Source: JBJMHZ01 sp045807125
GTDB lineage: Bacteria > Actinomycetota > Actinomycetes > JAWWOL01
Assembly: GCA_045807125.1 (NCBI GenBank)
Contig: JBJMHZ010000004.1
Coordinates: forward strand, 124,001 to 188,000
Direction of reading: 5' to 3'
Length of the DNA: 64,000 nucleotides
Shown: positions 31,035-40,214 of the stretch, one piece after another
Layout of the letters: the number at the start of each line of letters is the position of its first letter
How positions within the stretch are numbered: the first letter of the stretch is position 1
Program-made: the position numbers and the translations under genes
The notes under the pieces: model-generated
Databases searched by the model: none
What the model saw: the letters and a program-made list of their open reading frames with translations, nothing else
Told to the model about the DNA's origin: nothing

Positions 31035-31936
31035 CACGGCACGCTCTCTGCCCGTGTCACCTTGAAGCCGAGCAGGCGCTCGGCCTCCTCGAGGCCGCCT
31101 TGCAGGTCGCCGATGGTGTTCATCTTGCTGAGATCCACGCCGATCGTGACGAGCGTCTGCGCGATCTCGGACGACAGTCCGGTGATGATGACGCTCGCAC
31201 CCATGAGGCGGGAGGCGTCGACCGTCTGCACGAGGTGGTTGGCGACGTCGGCGTCGACGTCGGGGACGCCGGTGATGTCGATGACGACGACCTTGGCGCG
31301 GTGCGTGCGGATGCCGCGGAGCAGCTGGTCGGTGAGCTGCCGCGTGCGCTGGCTGTCGAGCACGCCGATGATGGGGAGGATCAGCAGGCGCTCGCGCACC
31401 TGGAGCACGGGAGTCGAGAGCTCGCGGATCGCGTCCTGCTGCTGCCGGATGATGCGCTCGCGCTCCTCGACGAAGCTCACCGCGACCGTGTTGGCGATGC
31501 GGTTCGCGGCCGGCTCGTACGCGTCGAGCACGCGATTGAGAACGGCGAAGTCGTTGTGGTACTTCTCGAACAGCGAGCGGGCCAGCACGTCGCGCAGCAG
31601 CAGCACGATGCCGACGACCTCGTACGTCTCGACGCCGCGCGGGATGATGCGCTCCGAGAGGTCGCGCGCGTAGTGCCGCAGCGCCTCGACGCTCCCCGTC
31701 TCGAGCACCTCGACGTAGTTGTCGTACACCGAGGTCGTCTCGGAGAAGATCTCGTGCTGCGTCATCGCGGTGAGCAGGTGCGCTCCGGTGATGCGGCCGG
31801 CCCACTCCTGGCGGAGCTGCGTCCTGTTCTTGCGCAGGTGGGACACGAGCTCGGGCAGCAGCTTGTCGTCGGGCAGATACGTGTCGTCCGTGTCCAAGCG
31901 CTGCGCCTGGTCGACCTGGTCAGTGGGAGTCGTCAT
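31034..31936 (-). CDS. rsbR: Stressosome co-antagonist RsbR
   Basis: A 300-residue protein. Residues about 25-165 are a helical, globin-like sensor domain. A linker helix (EERERIIRQQQDAIRELSTP) leads to a C-terminal STAS domain (about 175-295) with LLILPIIGVLDSQRTRQL and VVVIDITGVPDVDADVA. T175 in ELSTP corresponds to T171 of B. subtilis RsbRA. The position equivalent to T205 (VVDT) reads VDA here (A229), so the second phosphosite seems lost. It overlaps both neighbours by 1-4 bp. Confidence 0.9.
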   Translation of the reverse strand: MTTPTDQVDQAQRLDTDDTYLPDDKLLPELVSHLRKNRTQLRQEWAGRITGAHLLTAMTQHEIFSETTSVYDNYVEVLETGSVEALRHYARDLSERIIPRGVETYEVVGIVLLLRDVLARSLFEKYHNDFAVLNRVLDAYEPAANRIANTVAVSFVEERERIIRQQQDAIRELSTPVLQVRERLLILPIIGVLDSQRTRQLTDQLLRGIRTHRAKVVVIDITGVPDVDADVANHLVQTVDASRLMGASVIITGLSSEIAQTLVTIGVDLSKMNTIGDLQGGLEEAERLLGFKVTRAESVP

Positions 31937-33063
31937 GCCCGCCTAGCCTTCCCGCGATTCGCCGGCTCGATCGGCACCGTCTGCGCCGATGTCCCAGTCA
32001 CCGCCCACTTCGTCATCGTCACCGTCGTACCCTCGTCGACGGCGGACGCGATCGCGAAGTCGTCCATGATGCGCCGGCAGCCGGGCAGCCCGAGCCCCAT
32101 CCCGCCGTACGTGCTGTAGCCGTCCTTGAGCGCCGTCTCGACATCCGGGATGCCGGGCCCGGTGTCGCGCGCGACCACCTGGATGCCCTCCCGGCCCGAG
32201 TCCTGGACGCGCCGGACGGTGATCTCGCCGTGCCCGGCGAACCGGACGATGTTGCGCGCGATCTCGGACACCGCGGTCGCGATGAGCGTCCGGTCCGTCG
32301 GGGTGAACCCGGCCTCCTCGGCCACCTCGCGGGCCTTGTGCCTGGCGGCCACGATGTCGGCGTCGCGCCCGACGACGACGCGCACGTCGTCCGAGTCCTC
32401 CCGCCGCCGCTCGAGCAGCGGAACGCTGAGCGCCGCGCACGTGCGGCACTCCAGCAGGTGGCGGCCGGCGTCGACCTCGCGCTGCCGCCTCCGGTCGCCG
32501 CCGGACAGTGCGAGCAGGACGGGGCGGCACCGCTCGGTGGGCAGGTCGACCAGGCGCTCCAGCGCGATCAGGTACTCGACGCGCAGCCGCGCCCTCGCCC
32601 GGTTGAGCTGGGCAGCCACCGCGCCCGGCGTCGACCCGCGCTCGTGGGCGAGCGATGCGGTGTCCTGCCCGTTGATCTCGTGCGCGATGATCGCGTCGCG
32701 GTCGGGCTCGGCGAGCCGGCCGAGCGCGTCGGTCACCGCCTTGGCCTCCTCGTCCTGCACCAGCACGTCGTCGGGGCGGGTCGGCTCGTCGAGGTCGACC
32801 ACGCGGTGGGCGTTGCGCCGTGCGACGTCGGCCCGCTCCCACCACGTGCTGACGAGGTTGCGCGCGGTCACGATCGCGTACGGCGTGATCGCGCCCTCCT
32901 CCAGCCGCTCGCTCACCGACATCACGCGGGTGACCGTCTCCTGGACGATGTCGTCCACGGTGTGGCGATCCGGCACGCGAGCCGCGACGACCCGCCTGAT
33001 CACGGGGACGACGTCGACGATCTCCGCGTGATCGGCAGCGCTGGCCGCGCCCGCCCCACCCAA
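31933..33063 (-). CDS. Fusion of sigma-70-like region, zinc finger and RsbT switch kinase
   Basis: The 376-residue product has three parts. Residues about 10-165 resemble an ECF sigma factor: region 2 (TVDDIVQETVTRVMSV) and region 4 (QDTASLAHERGSTPGAVAAQ). Residues 198-210 form a HxxxCxxC motif (H202, C206, C209) as in ZAS anti-sigma factors. Residues about 225-355 are an RsbT-type GHKL kinase: N-box VSEIARNIV (E267, N271), DTGPGI (300-305) and GGMGLGLPG (320-328). TTG 33063 is preferred because a GGAGG lies 6 nt upstream; an in-frame ATG at 33114 is possible. It overlaps rsbR (ATGA). RsbT normally is a free 130-residue protein. Confidence 0.85.
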   Translation of the reverse strand: MGGAGAASAADHAEIVDVVPVIRRVVAARVPDRHTVDDIVQETVTRVMSVSERLEEGAITPYAIVTARNLVSTWWERADVARRNAHRVVDLDEPTRPDDVLVQDEEAKAVTDALGRLAEPDRDAIIAHEINGQDTASLAHERGSTPGAVAAQLNRARARLRVEYLIALERLVDLPTERCRPVLLALSGGDRRRQREVDAGRHLLECRTCAALSVPLLERRREDSDDVRVVVGRDADIVAARHKAREVAEEAGFTPTDRTLIATAVSEIARNIVRFAGHGEITVRRVQDSGREGIQVVARDTGPGIPDVETALKDGYSTYGGMGLGLPGCRRIMDDFAIASAVDEGTTVTMTKWAVTGTSAQTVPIEPANRGKARRA

Positions 33064-33168
33064 GCAGCACCTCCGAGAGCGACCGGCGCCGGCCCGGCCG
33101 GTCGTCCGCTGCATTCCCCGTGGGCGGGCGATCACGCCTCGCGCGCCCGGCCGGCACCGCCGCGGCCG

Positions 33169-33432
33169 TCAGCCGCCCGGCTGCAGCTCGCGGAACGCCG
33201 CCAGCAGCCCGTCGCGGGTCGCGGGCGGCAACTGGTCGACCGCAGGCACGGCACCGAGCGCGCGGATCGTCGCGCGCAACTGATCGAGGTAGTCCCGGCA
33301 GGGCGGGCACACCTCGAGATGCCGCTCGAGCCGGGTCAGCGCCGGCTCCTCGAGCGCGCCCTCGAGATAGTCGGTCAGCAGCTCGACGAGGGTCCGGCAG
33401 TCGATGAGGAAGCCGGGGTCGTCCCGGTTCAC
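33169..33432 (-). CDS. Zinc-finger (ZAS) anti-sigma factor
   Basis: An 87-residue protein with HLEVCPPC (HxxxCxxC) in RLERHLEVCPPCRDYLDQLR, the core of ZAS anti-sigma domains, and ELLTDYLEGALEE upstream. No transmembrane helix, so it is a soluble anti-sigma factor. It overlaps the ECF sigma gene stop by 4 bp (ATGA), the usual sigma/anti-sigma pairing. Confidence 0.88.
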   Translation of the reverse strand: MNRDDPGFLIDCRTLVELLTDYLEGALEEPALTRLERHLEVCPPCRDYLDQLRATIRALGAVPAVDQLPPATRDGLLAAFRELQPGG

Positions 33433-34127
33433 GGCGCCGGCCTCTCGCCCTGGCGGTAGTAGCCCTCGAGCGTCGAGCGGAGCCGTGCCCGTCCCCGGTG
33501 CAGCAGCACCCGTTGGTTGGCGGCCGACAGGCCCAGCAGGTCGCGCACCTCGTCGCTGCCGAAGCCCTCCACGTCACGAAGGGTGACGACCACCCGCTGC
33601 CGCTCCGGCAGGTCGTCGAGGGCGGCCGCGAGCAGCCGGCGGGTCTCCGCGGCCACCGCACCGGACTCGGGCGAGGACTGCCACGGCTGCGGGCGGCCAG
33701 CCTCGCTCCACCAGCCCGCCCACTCGTCGCCCGCCGCGCGGAACCGGCTGGGATCCTCGGCCGGCCCCTCGCCCTCCGCCGCGGCGAAGGAGGACCACGG
33801 GACGGTCCGGCTCTCCCGCACGGCTCTCGTGCGCGCGGTGTTGACCAGGATGCGGAACGACCACGTGCGCAGCGACGACCTGCCCTCGAAGCGGGCGAGG
33901 CCGCGCAGCACGGCGAGCCAGGTGTCCTGGACGACCTCCTCAGCGCTCGCCGGCGTGCTCACCAGGCCCCGCGCCACCCGCATCATCGCGGCCGACCAGG
34001 CGTCGACGATGCCACCGAACGCGTCCTGGTCGCCGGCGCGGAGCCGCCGGAGGAGGTCGGCGTCGGACGCGTCGTCGCTGTCGTGCCCCGGCACGGTCGT
34101 GACCGGAACGGGGCCGGTCCCAGGCAC
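33429..34127 (-). CDS. ECF-family RNA polymerase sigma factor
   Basis: A 232-residue sigma factor. Region 2 includes ADLLRRLRAGDQDAFGGIVD and AEEVVQDTWLAVLRGLARFE; region 4 includes LPERQRVVVTLRDVEGFGSD and LLGLSAANQRVLLHRGRARL. The linker between them is long and Trp/Pro-rich. GTG at 34127 is the longest start and has no strong ribosome site; a start slightly inside is possible. It pairs with the soluble ZAS gene and heads the operon leading to the stressosome genes. Confidence 0.9.
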   Translation of the reverse strand: MPGTGPVPVTTVPGHDSDDASDADLLRRLRAGDQDAFGGIVDAWSAAMMRVARGLVSTPASAEEVVQDTWLAVLRGLARFEGRSSLRTWSFRILVNTARTRAVRESRTVPWSSFAAAEGEGPAEDPSRFRAAGDEWAGWWSEAGRPQPWQSSPESGAVAAETRRLLAAALDDLPERQRVVVTLRDVEGFGSDEVRDLLGLSAANQRVLLHRGRARLRSTLEGYYRQGERPAP

Positions 34128-34226
34128 AGCACGACCGTAGTCCAGCGCTGGTGCGCCGTCAGCGACATGGACCGTGCTGCGCTGCGGACCCGCGCACGGG
34201 AGCGAGACCGCTCACGGCGCCTGCGC

Positions 34227-35048
34227 TCACTCGGACGACCAGGTGGTCTCGAACGACGGGTACAGAGTGAGGCCACCGTCGACGAAGAGCGTCTGCCCGG
34301 TGATGTACGCGGCCTCGCCGGAGAGCAGGAAGGCAGCTGCGGCGGCCATCTCCTCGCTGTCGCCGGCCCGGCGCATCGGGATGTGCGCCTCGACGGCCGC
34401 CCGCTTCGCGGGGTCGTCGATCCACGACCGGTTGATGGGCGTCACCGTCGCGCCGGGACCGATCGCGTTGACGCGGATGCCTCGACTGGCGTACTCGAGC
34501 GCGAGCGTCCTGGTCAGGTTCTGCATGCCGCCCTTGCTCACGCTGTAGCCGGCGAACCGCGGCTTCGGGATGAGCTGGTGGACGCTCGACACGTTGACGA
34601 TGGCGCCGCCGTCGCCCTGGTGGAGGAAGTGGCGCACCGCCTGCTTCGCGCAGAGGAACGACCCGCGCAGGTTGACGGCGAGCACCTTGTCGAAGTCCTC
34701 CGCCGACAGCTCGTGCGTGTCCCGGGCGATCTGGATGCCCGCGTTGTTCACCAGGAAGTCGACCCGGCCGTAGTGGTCGGCTACCTGGCGGAACATCGCC
34801 TCGACCTGGTTGGCGTTGGCGACGTCGGCCACGACCAGCAGCGGCTCGGTCGCGGTGGCGGCGATCTGCTTCATGCACATCTGCACGCCGTGCTCGATCG
34901 CCTCCTTGGTCTCCTCGGCGCCCTCGGGGCGACCGACGTAGTTGATGGCGACGTTGACGCCCTCCTTGCCCAGCCGGACGGCGATCGCCTGGCCGATGCC
35001 GGAGGACCCGCCGGTGACGACGGCGACCTTGCCCTGCAGACCCTTCAT
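34227..35048 (-). CDS. SDR-family oxidoreductase (glucose 1-dehydrogenase-like)
   Basis: A 273-residue classical SDR: TGGSSGIG cofactor motif near the N-terminus, NNAG (LVNNAGIQIA), catalytic serine in VNVSSVH, YSVSKGG with Tyr/Lys, and the C-terminal GQTLFVDGGLTLYPSF typical of glucose 1-dehydrogenase-like proteins. ATG 35048 has a GAAGGAA ribosome site. It is last in a leftward run after the GH15 gene and a 237-residue unknown. The natural substrate is uncertain. Confidence 0.9.
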   Translation of the reverse strand: MKGLQGKVAVVTGGSSGIGQAIAVRLGKEGVNVAINYVGRPEGAEETKEAIEHGVQMCMKQIAATATEPLLVVADVANANQVEAMFRQVADHYGRVDFLVNNAGIQIARDTHELSAEDFDKVLAVNLRGSFLCAKQAVRHFLHQGDGGAIVNVSSVHQLIPKPRFAGYSVSKGGMQNLTRTLALEYASRGIRVNAIGPGATVTPINRSWIDDPAKRAAVEAHIPMRRAGDSEEMAAAAAFLLSGEAAYITGQTLFVDGGLTLYPSFETTWSSE

Positions 35049-35062
35049 GACGCTTCCTTCGC

Positions 35063-35776
35063 TCAGGTCGCCGCCGCCGCGGCCTTGGCGTGGCCCTCGA
35101 GGAGGAAGGCCAGCGCCGCCGCGGCGGTGGCGAGCTCGGAGACGGTGCGGAGCGCGCCGAACGGCGCGTTCCAGTACGGGTCGCCGCCGGCCGGCGCGCC
35201 GGCGTGCGGACCCACGTAGGCGTACGGGTCGGCGACGTGCTCGTCGCCGGGGGAGAAGCCGTAGTTGACCGATCCCGCGGTGATCGCGAGGTCGAGGTGC
35301 TCGGGCCACAGCTGCGCCTCGCTCGGCTGCTCGCCGGCGAGCAGCTCGGCGAGCCGCTCCAGCGCCTCGGCGCCGAGGGCGTACCAGTCCGCGAGCGCTC
35401 GCATCGCCTGCCGGTCGAGCGTCAGGGGCGCGTCGAGATCGCACGGGGTCACCGGGCGGTAGACCGCGGCCGGTGCTCCCGGCGCGATGCCGACCACCTC
35501 GCCCGCGGCCCGCAGCGTGGCCACCCGGCCGCGGTGCAGCTCGCCGGTCGCGCTCGTCACCACGCGCTCGTCGCCCTCGACGGCGACCACGCGCTCGTCG
35601 GTGCCGAAGGGCGGCGTGCGCAGCCCGCCCGGGTGGGGCCGCAGCCCGATGCGCCCGGTGACGGCGTATCGCGCGGGGCTCAGGACGTGCTCGGCGAGCC
35701 GGTGCAGCGACTCGCGGGTCGCCGGGAGCCCGGCGGGCAGAGGGGGCAGAGTGGGCCGAGCGCTCGAGGCGGTCAT
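35063..35776 (-). CDS. Conserved-looking protein of unknown function, 237 aa
   Basis: It begins MTASSARPTLPPLPAGLPAT and contains TRESLHRLAEHVLSPARYAV, IGLRPHPGGLRTPPFG, LWPEHLDLAIT and FSPGDEHVADPYAYVGPHAG. It looks like an intact soluble domain with conserved His/Asp patches, but I cannot assign a family. It is wedged between the GH15 gene (ATGA overlap) and the SDR gene (14-bp gap), so it probably works with them. Confidence 0.65.
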   Translation of the reverse strand: MTASSARPTLPPLPAGLPATRESLHRLAEHVLSPARYAVTGRIGLRPHPGGLRTPPFGTDERVVAVEGDERVVTSATGELHRGRVATLRAAGEVVGIAPGAPAAVYRPVTPCDLDAPLTLDRQAMRALADWYALGAEALERLAELLAGEQPSEAQLWPEHLDLAITAGSVNYGFSPGDEHVADPYAYVGPHAGAPAGGDPYWNAPFGALRTVSELATAAAALAFLLEGHAKAAAAAT

Positions 35777-37644
35777 GCCGGTTCCCGTACGCCCGGACGC
35801 GGCGCCGGCATCACGGTGCGGCGGCGCTCCTCGGCCTCCGCGATCGCGTACGCGGCGTTCACCAGGCCGATGTGGCTGAACGCCTGCGGGAAGTTGCCGA
35901 TCATCTCGCCGGTCGCCGGATCGACCTCCTCGGCGAGCAGCCCCAGCTCGTTCGCGTAGCCGATCGCGGTCTCGAAGGTCGCGCGCGCCCGCTCGACCCG
36001 GCCGGCCATGGCATTGGCCTGGGCGAGCCAGAACGTGCACAGCAGGAAGGCGCCCTCGTCGCCGGCCAGGCCGTCGACGCCGCCCGACGTGCGGTAGCGG
36101 TAGACCAGCCCGCGCTCGTCGGTCAACTGCTGCTGCGTGGCGTCCAGCGTGGCGAGGATGCGTGGATCGTCGGCCGGGAGGAAGCCGACGATGGGCAGCA
36201 TGAGGTTGGAGGCGTCCAGCTCGTCGCCGCCGAAGTACTGCGCGAACGCGTTGGCGCGCTCGCTCCACCCCTGCCGCAGCACGGCCTCGGCGATCTCGTC
36301 CCTGGCCAGCTGCCAGCCGGGCACCCGGTCAACGGCGTCGATCCGGTCGGCCATGACGATCGCACGGTCCAGCGCGACCCAGCACATCACCTTCGAGTGC
36401 AGGAAGTGCCGGGGCTCGCCGCGCACCTCCCAGATGCCCTGGTCCTTCTCCTTCCAGCGCACCGCAGCCGTGTCGGCGAGCGAGGCCAGGAAGGCCTTGG
36501 TGTCGGCGTCGATGCCGCCGATCTGGTGCTCGAGGCGGTGCGCCGCGCCCATCAGCTCGCCGTAGACGTCGACCTGCTGCTGGTTCCAGGCGCCGTTGCC
36601 CACGCGCACGGGGCGGCTGCCTCGCCAGCCCGAGAGGTGCGGCAGCTCGCGCTCGGTGAGGTCGCGCTCGCCCGCGACGCCGAACATGATCTGGAGCGGC
36701 AGGCGCTCCCGCACGACCGAGCTCGCCGCCGCCGTCGTCATGAACGAGAAGAAGTCGGCGGCCTCGTCCGGGCAGGCGGCTACCCACAGCGCCTCCATGG
36801 TGAGGCTCGCGTCGCGCACCCAGGCGTAGCGGTAGTCCCAGTTGCGCTCGCCACCCACCTCCTCGGGGAGCGACGTCGTCGCCGCGGCCACGATCGCGCC
36901 GGTGGGCTGGTAGCTCAGCGCCTGCAGCACCCGGCCGCTCTGGTGGACCAGCTCGCGCCACGGCCCCTGATAGGCCTGATGGAGATCGGACCACGACTGC
37001 CAGGCGCGCACCGTGGCGTCGAGCCGGCGGCCGAGCTCGTCCTGCGCCCACGTCCTGGCCGGCGCCTCGCCGACCGTCGAGCGGTGCAGGCAGAAGTGGA
37101 GGACGTCGCCCTCGCGCATGCGGATCCGCGCCGTGGCGGTGGACCCGGCGATGTCGAGCGGTACGGGCGTCGTGAGCACCAGCCAGTCGGCCCCGCCACG
37201 CGCGGTCACCCCGCCGTCGACCGCCGAGAGCAAGGGGTGGATGAGGCCGTACTCGGGGCGCGGCGCGTACGAGACGTCGATCTCGGCCGTGCCCTCGACG
37301 CAGCTCACCCGCCGGATCAGGCAGTGCGGCGAGCCCGCGCCAAGCGCATGGCCCTGATCGTGCTCGCCGGTCGCGAGGCAGTCGGTCAGCACCACCGCGC
37401 CGTCCGGTGCGCGGAACGTCGTCTCGAGCACCATGCTCCTGTCGACGTAGCGGCGGCTGGCGCTGCTGACTGCGACCGGCGCGACGGACCAGTGACCGGC
37501 ATCGTCGTCGAGCAACCGGCCCAGCACGGACGGGCTGTCGAAGCGCGGGAAGCACAGCCAGTCGACAGAGCCGTCACGGGTCACCAGTGCGGCTGAGTGG
37601 CGGTCGGACAGCAACGCGTGGTCGGCGACCGGTGCACGGCTCAT
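35773..37644 (-). CDS. Glycoside hydrolase family 15 protein (trehalase/glucoamylase-like)
   Basis: A 623-residue GH15 enzyme with the N-terminal beta-sandwich (SAALVTRDGSVDWLCFPRFD) and an (alpha/alpha)6 barrel. GGERNWDYRYAWVRDASLTM carries the conserved WDYRYxWxRD substrate site, and the GVDGLAGDEGAFLLCTFWLA region carries the second acidic residue. Actinobacterial members of this type include trehalases. ATG 37644 with a GGGAG ribosome site is chosen over 37704. No signal peptide, so cytoplasmic. Trehalose or glucan breakdown is the likely role. Confidence 0.92.
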   Translation of the reverse strand: MSRAPVADHALLSDRHSAALVTRDGSVDWLCFPRFDSPSVLGRLLDDDAGHWSVAPVAVSSASRRYVDRSMVLETTFRAPDGAVVLTDCLATGEHDQGHALGAGSPHCLIRRVSCVEGTAEIDVSYAPRPEYGLIHPLLSAVDGGVTARGGADWLVLTTPVPLDIAGSTATARIRMREGDVLHFCLHRSTVGEAPARTWAQDELGRRLDATVRAWQSWSDLHQAYQGPWRELVHQSGRVLQALSYQPTGAIVAAATTSLPEEVGGERNWDYRYAWVRDASLTMEALWVAACPDEAADFFSFMTTAAASSVVRERLPLQIMFGVAGERDLTERELPHLSGWRGSRPVRVGNGAWNQQQVDVYGELMGAAHRLEHQIGGIDADTKAFLASLADTAAVRWKEKDQGIWEVRGEPRHFLHSKVMCWVALDRAIVMADRIDAVDRVPGWQLARDEIAEAVLRQGWSERANAFAQYFGGDELDASNLMLPIVGFLPADDPRILATLDATQQQLTDERGLVYRYRTSGGVDGLAGDEGAFLLCTFWLAQANAMAGRVERARATFETAIGYANELGLLAEEVDPATGEMIGNFPQAFSHIGLVNAAYAIAEAEERRRTVMPAPRPGVREPA

Positions 37645-37836
37645 CGGGGGCTCCCAGCTCGTCGGTTCGGCGTCGATGCGGTACCGACTGACGGGGAGCC
37701 GCATGCGTTACAGCCGCCGGGTCCACCGGAAGGCGGCTTCGGTGGGGGCCGGTCGGCCGCGGCCCACGAAGGATGTTCGCCGCAGCGGCGGCGGCGCGGG
37801 CGGTTGAAAGCGGCCCGTCATGGACATCACGGACCC

Positions 37837-38562
37837 GTGGCCGTACATGACTCGGTCGGCTCGACCGGGAGATGGCGCATCGGGCGGCTCGAGCTGCGCG
37901 GCGGGCCGGTGGTGCTCGCCGCCGCGGCGGTCCTGCTCCTCACCATTGCGGTAGCCGTCACGCTCGTCCGCATGCGGGCCGGCTTCCTGGTGCGTGGCGA
38001 CCAGTCGATCGAGCTCGACGCCAACCGGGCCGTGCTCGCCTCGCACCCGCTGCTCACCGTCGCGCGCGCGCTCGGGACGGTCGGCTCGTCGCTGGTCCGC
38101 TGGGTGATCGCCGGCGTGGCGCTCCTGGCGCTCGCGTGGCGCCGGCAGTGGCGGACCGCCGGCTGGCTCGCCGCCGCCTTCCTCGGTGGCCTGCTCGTCA
38201 CGAACGGCTGCCGGCTCGCCGTCGACCGGCCGCGACCCCGGCTGCCCCACCCGGTGCAGCCCAACCCGGGTGGCGCGAGCTTCCCGTCCGGCCACGCGAT
38301 GGGCTCGGCCGTGCTCTTCGGCGCGCTCTTCGTGCTCGCCGCGGCGCTGCTGCCCCGCGCCCTGCGCATCGCCCTCGGCGCGCTGGTCGCGCTGCTGGTC
38401 GCCGCGATCGGCGCGAGCCGGGTGCTGGTCGGGCTGCACTTCACCAGCGACGTCATCACCGGCCTGGTGCTCGGCGTCGCGTGGCTGACGCTGGTGACCG
38501 CCGCCTACCCGCCCTGGCCGGACGGCTGGCTCAGGCGGTCGCGTCCCGGCGAGCGCGCGTGA
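37837..38562 (+). CDS. PAP2-family membrane phosphatase
   Basis: A 241-residue protein with six or so hydrophobic segments. The phosphatase motifs are present in order: KX6RP-like CRLAVDRPRPRLPHP, PSGHAMGSA and SRVLVGLHFTSDV (with the catalytic His). GTG 37837 is the best in-frame start, although its ribosome site is weak. Such enzymes dephosphorylate lipid phosphates or undecaprenyl pyrophosphate. It is divergent from the GH15 gene, with about 190 bp between the starts. Confidence 0.85.
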   Translation: MAVHDSVGSTGRWRIGRLELRGGPVVLAAAAVLLLTIAVAVTLVRMRAGFLVRGDQSIELDANRAVLASHPLLTVARALGTVGSSLVRWVIAGVALLALAWRRQWRTAGWLAAAFLGGLLVTNGCRLAVDRPRPRLPHPVQPNPGGASFPSGHAMGSAVLFGALFVLAAALLPRALRIALGALVALLVAAIGASRVLVGLHFTSDVITGLVLGVAWLTLVTAAYPPWPDGWLRRSRPGERA

Positions 38563-38788
38563 CCCCCGCGACGAGCGCGGCCACCGCGGCGTAGCCGAGC
38601 GCGGGCACCATGCATCGCGGCCGGGGGCCGGCATCCCCTGGGCAGAGCAACCGGCAGGTACGCGCCCGGCCGTGCGCCGTCGTCAGGAGCCGCTTCGAAG
38701 CTCGTTCCGGGTGGGGGCTAGGCGCGGGCACGAGCTCACGGTACGTTGACGCCGCTGTGACACCAGTTGTCGTATCTTGTCAAGCACC

Positions 38789-40198
38789 ATGTGCAGCGCC
38801 ACCAGTGCATATCGGGCGGGCGCGCCCGGAGGTTTGACCGGATACGCCGAGCATGTGGGGGCCGGGTTGACGACGGAGACGATCGGGCAGCGCCTCGTGC
38901 GCCTTCGCCATGAGAACGGCCTCACGCAGGGCCGGCTGGCCGAAGCGGTGGGCATGTCGGACAGCTACGTGTCGCTGATCGAGGCCGGCAAGCGGACGCC
39001 GAGCCGGCGCGCCCTCGAGCGGCTCGCCGAGCGCCTCGGGTGCGCGGTCGACTACCTCGCCGACGGGCGCGGCGACGACGCGGCCCTGCTCGAGCTCGAG
39101 CTGGGGTTCGCCGAGCTGGCGCTGCGCTCGGGCGATGCGCAGGCGGCCAGGGACCGGTGCTCCGACGTGCTGCACCGGGCGCGCGAGGCCGGCCTGCCCG
39201 ACATCGCCGCGGCCGCGTCGTTCTGCCTGTCGATCGCGCACGAGGCGCTCGGCGACCTGCGGGTAGCCATGGCCGGCCTTCAGCAGCTGGCCGACGACCC
39301 CGGCCTGCCCCTGACGGTGGACCGCTTCGCCGTCCTGACCGTGCTGTGCCGCACGGCGATGGGGTGCGGCGACGTCAACCGCGCGGTGGAGATCGGGGAG
39401 AGCGCCTTGCGCGAGCACCGCGCAGCCGGCGGTCAGCTGACCGAGAAGCCGATCGAGCTCGTCGCGATGCTCGTCGCCTGCTACTACGAGCGCGGCGACG
39501 TCAACAGGGCCCAGATGCTCATCGACGACGCCATGGCCGCGGCCGAGCAGCTCGGCTCCCTTCGCGCGCGCGCATCGGCGTACTGGAACGCCGCGCTCGT
39601 GGCCGAGGGGCAGGGCGACGTGCGGGTCGCCCGCCGGCTCATCGACCGGGCGCTCGCGATCTACGGCGAGCTGGAGAACGCGTGGGCGCTCGCCATGCTG
39701 CGCGGCAACCGTGGCCGGCTGCTGCTCTGCGGCGAGGAGCCGCGGTACGAGGAGGCGCGCACCTTGCTGGAGCGCGCGCTCGGCGAGCTGGCGGAGATCG
39801 GCAGCCCTGGTGAGGCCGCCGAGGCGCAGGCCGACCTGGCCCGCTGCCACCTCCTGGCCGGCGACGTGCACGAGGCCGTGCACATCGCGAACGAGGCCGT
39901 GGCGAGGGCCGAGCGCGGCTCGGTCATCGACTCGGCCAAGGCGCGCATCGTCCTCGCCGACGCGTTGCTGGCATCCGGGCACGCCGAGGAGGCCATCGAG
40001 CTCTACCGCGCGGCCGCGACCGACCTCGACCGGGCCGGCGCGTCCCGCCGGGCGGCGGCGGCCTGGCGCCAGCTCGCTCTCGCGCTGCGCCGCCTCGATC
40101 GGCTCGACGACGCGCTCAACGCGTACGAGCGGCTGGCGGACGTGAGCGGAGTGCCCGCGCCGTTCACGTCCACCAGTCGGGCCCGCGTGGCAGGCTGA
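38789..40198 (+). CDS. HTH-TPR transcriptional regulator, copy 2
   Basis: A 469-residue protein (from ATG 38789) paralogous to the one at 11302. The XRE-type HTH is IGQRLVRLRHENGLTQGRLA and SDSYVSLIEAGKRTPS; TPR-like repeats follow to the C-terminus (YYERGDVNRAQMLIDDAMAA; RASAYWNAALVAEGQGDVRV). The start is uncertain: TTG at 38867 has a GGGGG stretch upstream and would give an N-terminus similar to copy 1. CTTGTCAAG, a 4-1-4 inverted repeat, lies at about 38776-38784 just upstream. A convergent 41-residue secreted peptide gene lies 16 nt past its stop. The recurrence of regulator plus peptide supports a functional pair. Confidence 0.85.
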   Translation: MCSATSAYRAGAPGGLTGYAEHVGAGLTTETIGQRLVRLRHENGLTQGRLAEAVGMSDSYVSLIEAGKRTPSRRALERLAERLGCAVDYLADGRGDDAALLELELGFAELALRSGDAQAARDRCSDVLHRAREAGLPDIAAAASFCLSIAHEALGDLRVAMAGLQQLADDPGLPLTVDRFAVLTVLCRTAMGCGDVNRAVEIGESALREHRAAGGQLTEKPIELVAMLVACYYERGDVNRAQMLIDDAMAAAEQLGSLRARASAYWNAALVAEGQGDVRVARRLIDRALAIYGELENAWALAMLRGNRGRLLLCGEEPRYEEARTLLERALGELAEIGSPGEAAEAQADLARCHLLAGDVHEAVHIANEAVARAERGSVIDSAKARIVLADALLASGHAEEAIELYRAAATDLDRAGASRRAAAAWRQLALALRRLDRLDDALNAYERLADVSGVPAPFTSTSRARVAG

Positions 40199-40214
40199 CT
40201 GCGCGAAGCGCCGG

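Noticed and set aside
38531..38611. 26-codon frame (MVPALGYAAVAALVAG...) overlapping the PAP2 gene end
   Set aside because: It looks like a short membrane peptide, but there is no clear ribosome site and it overlaps a well-supported gene; evidence is too thin.
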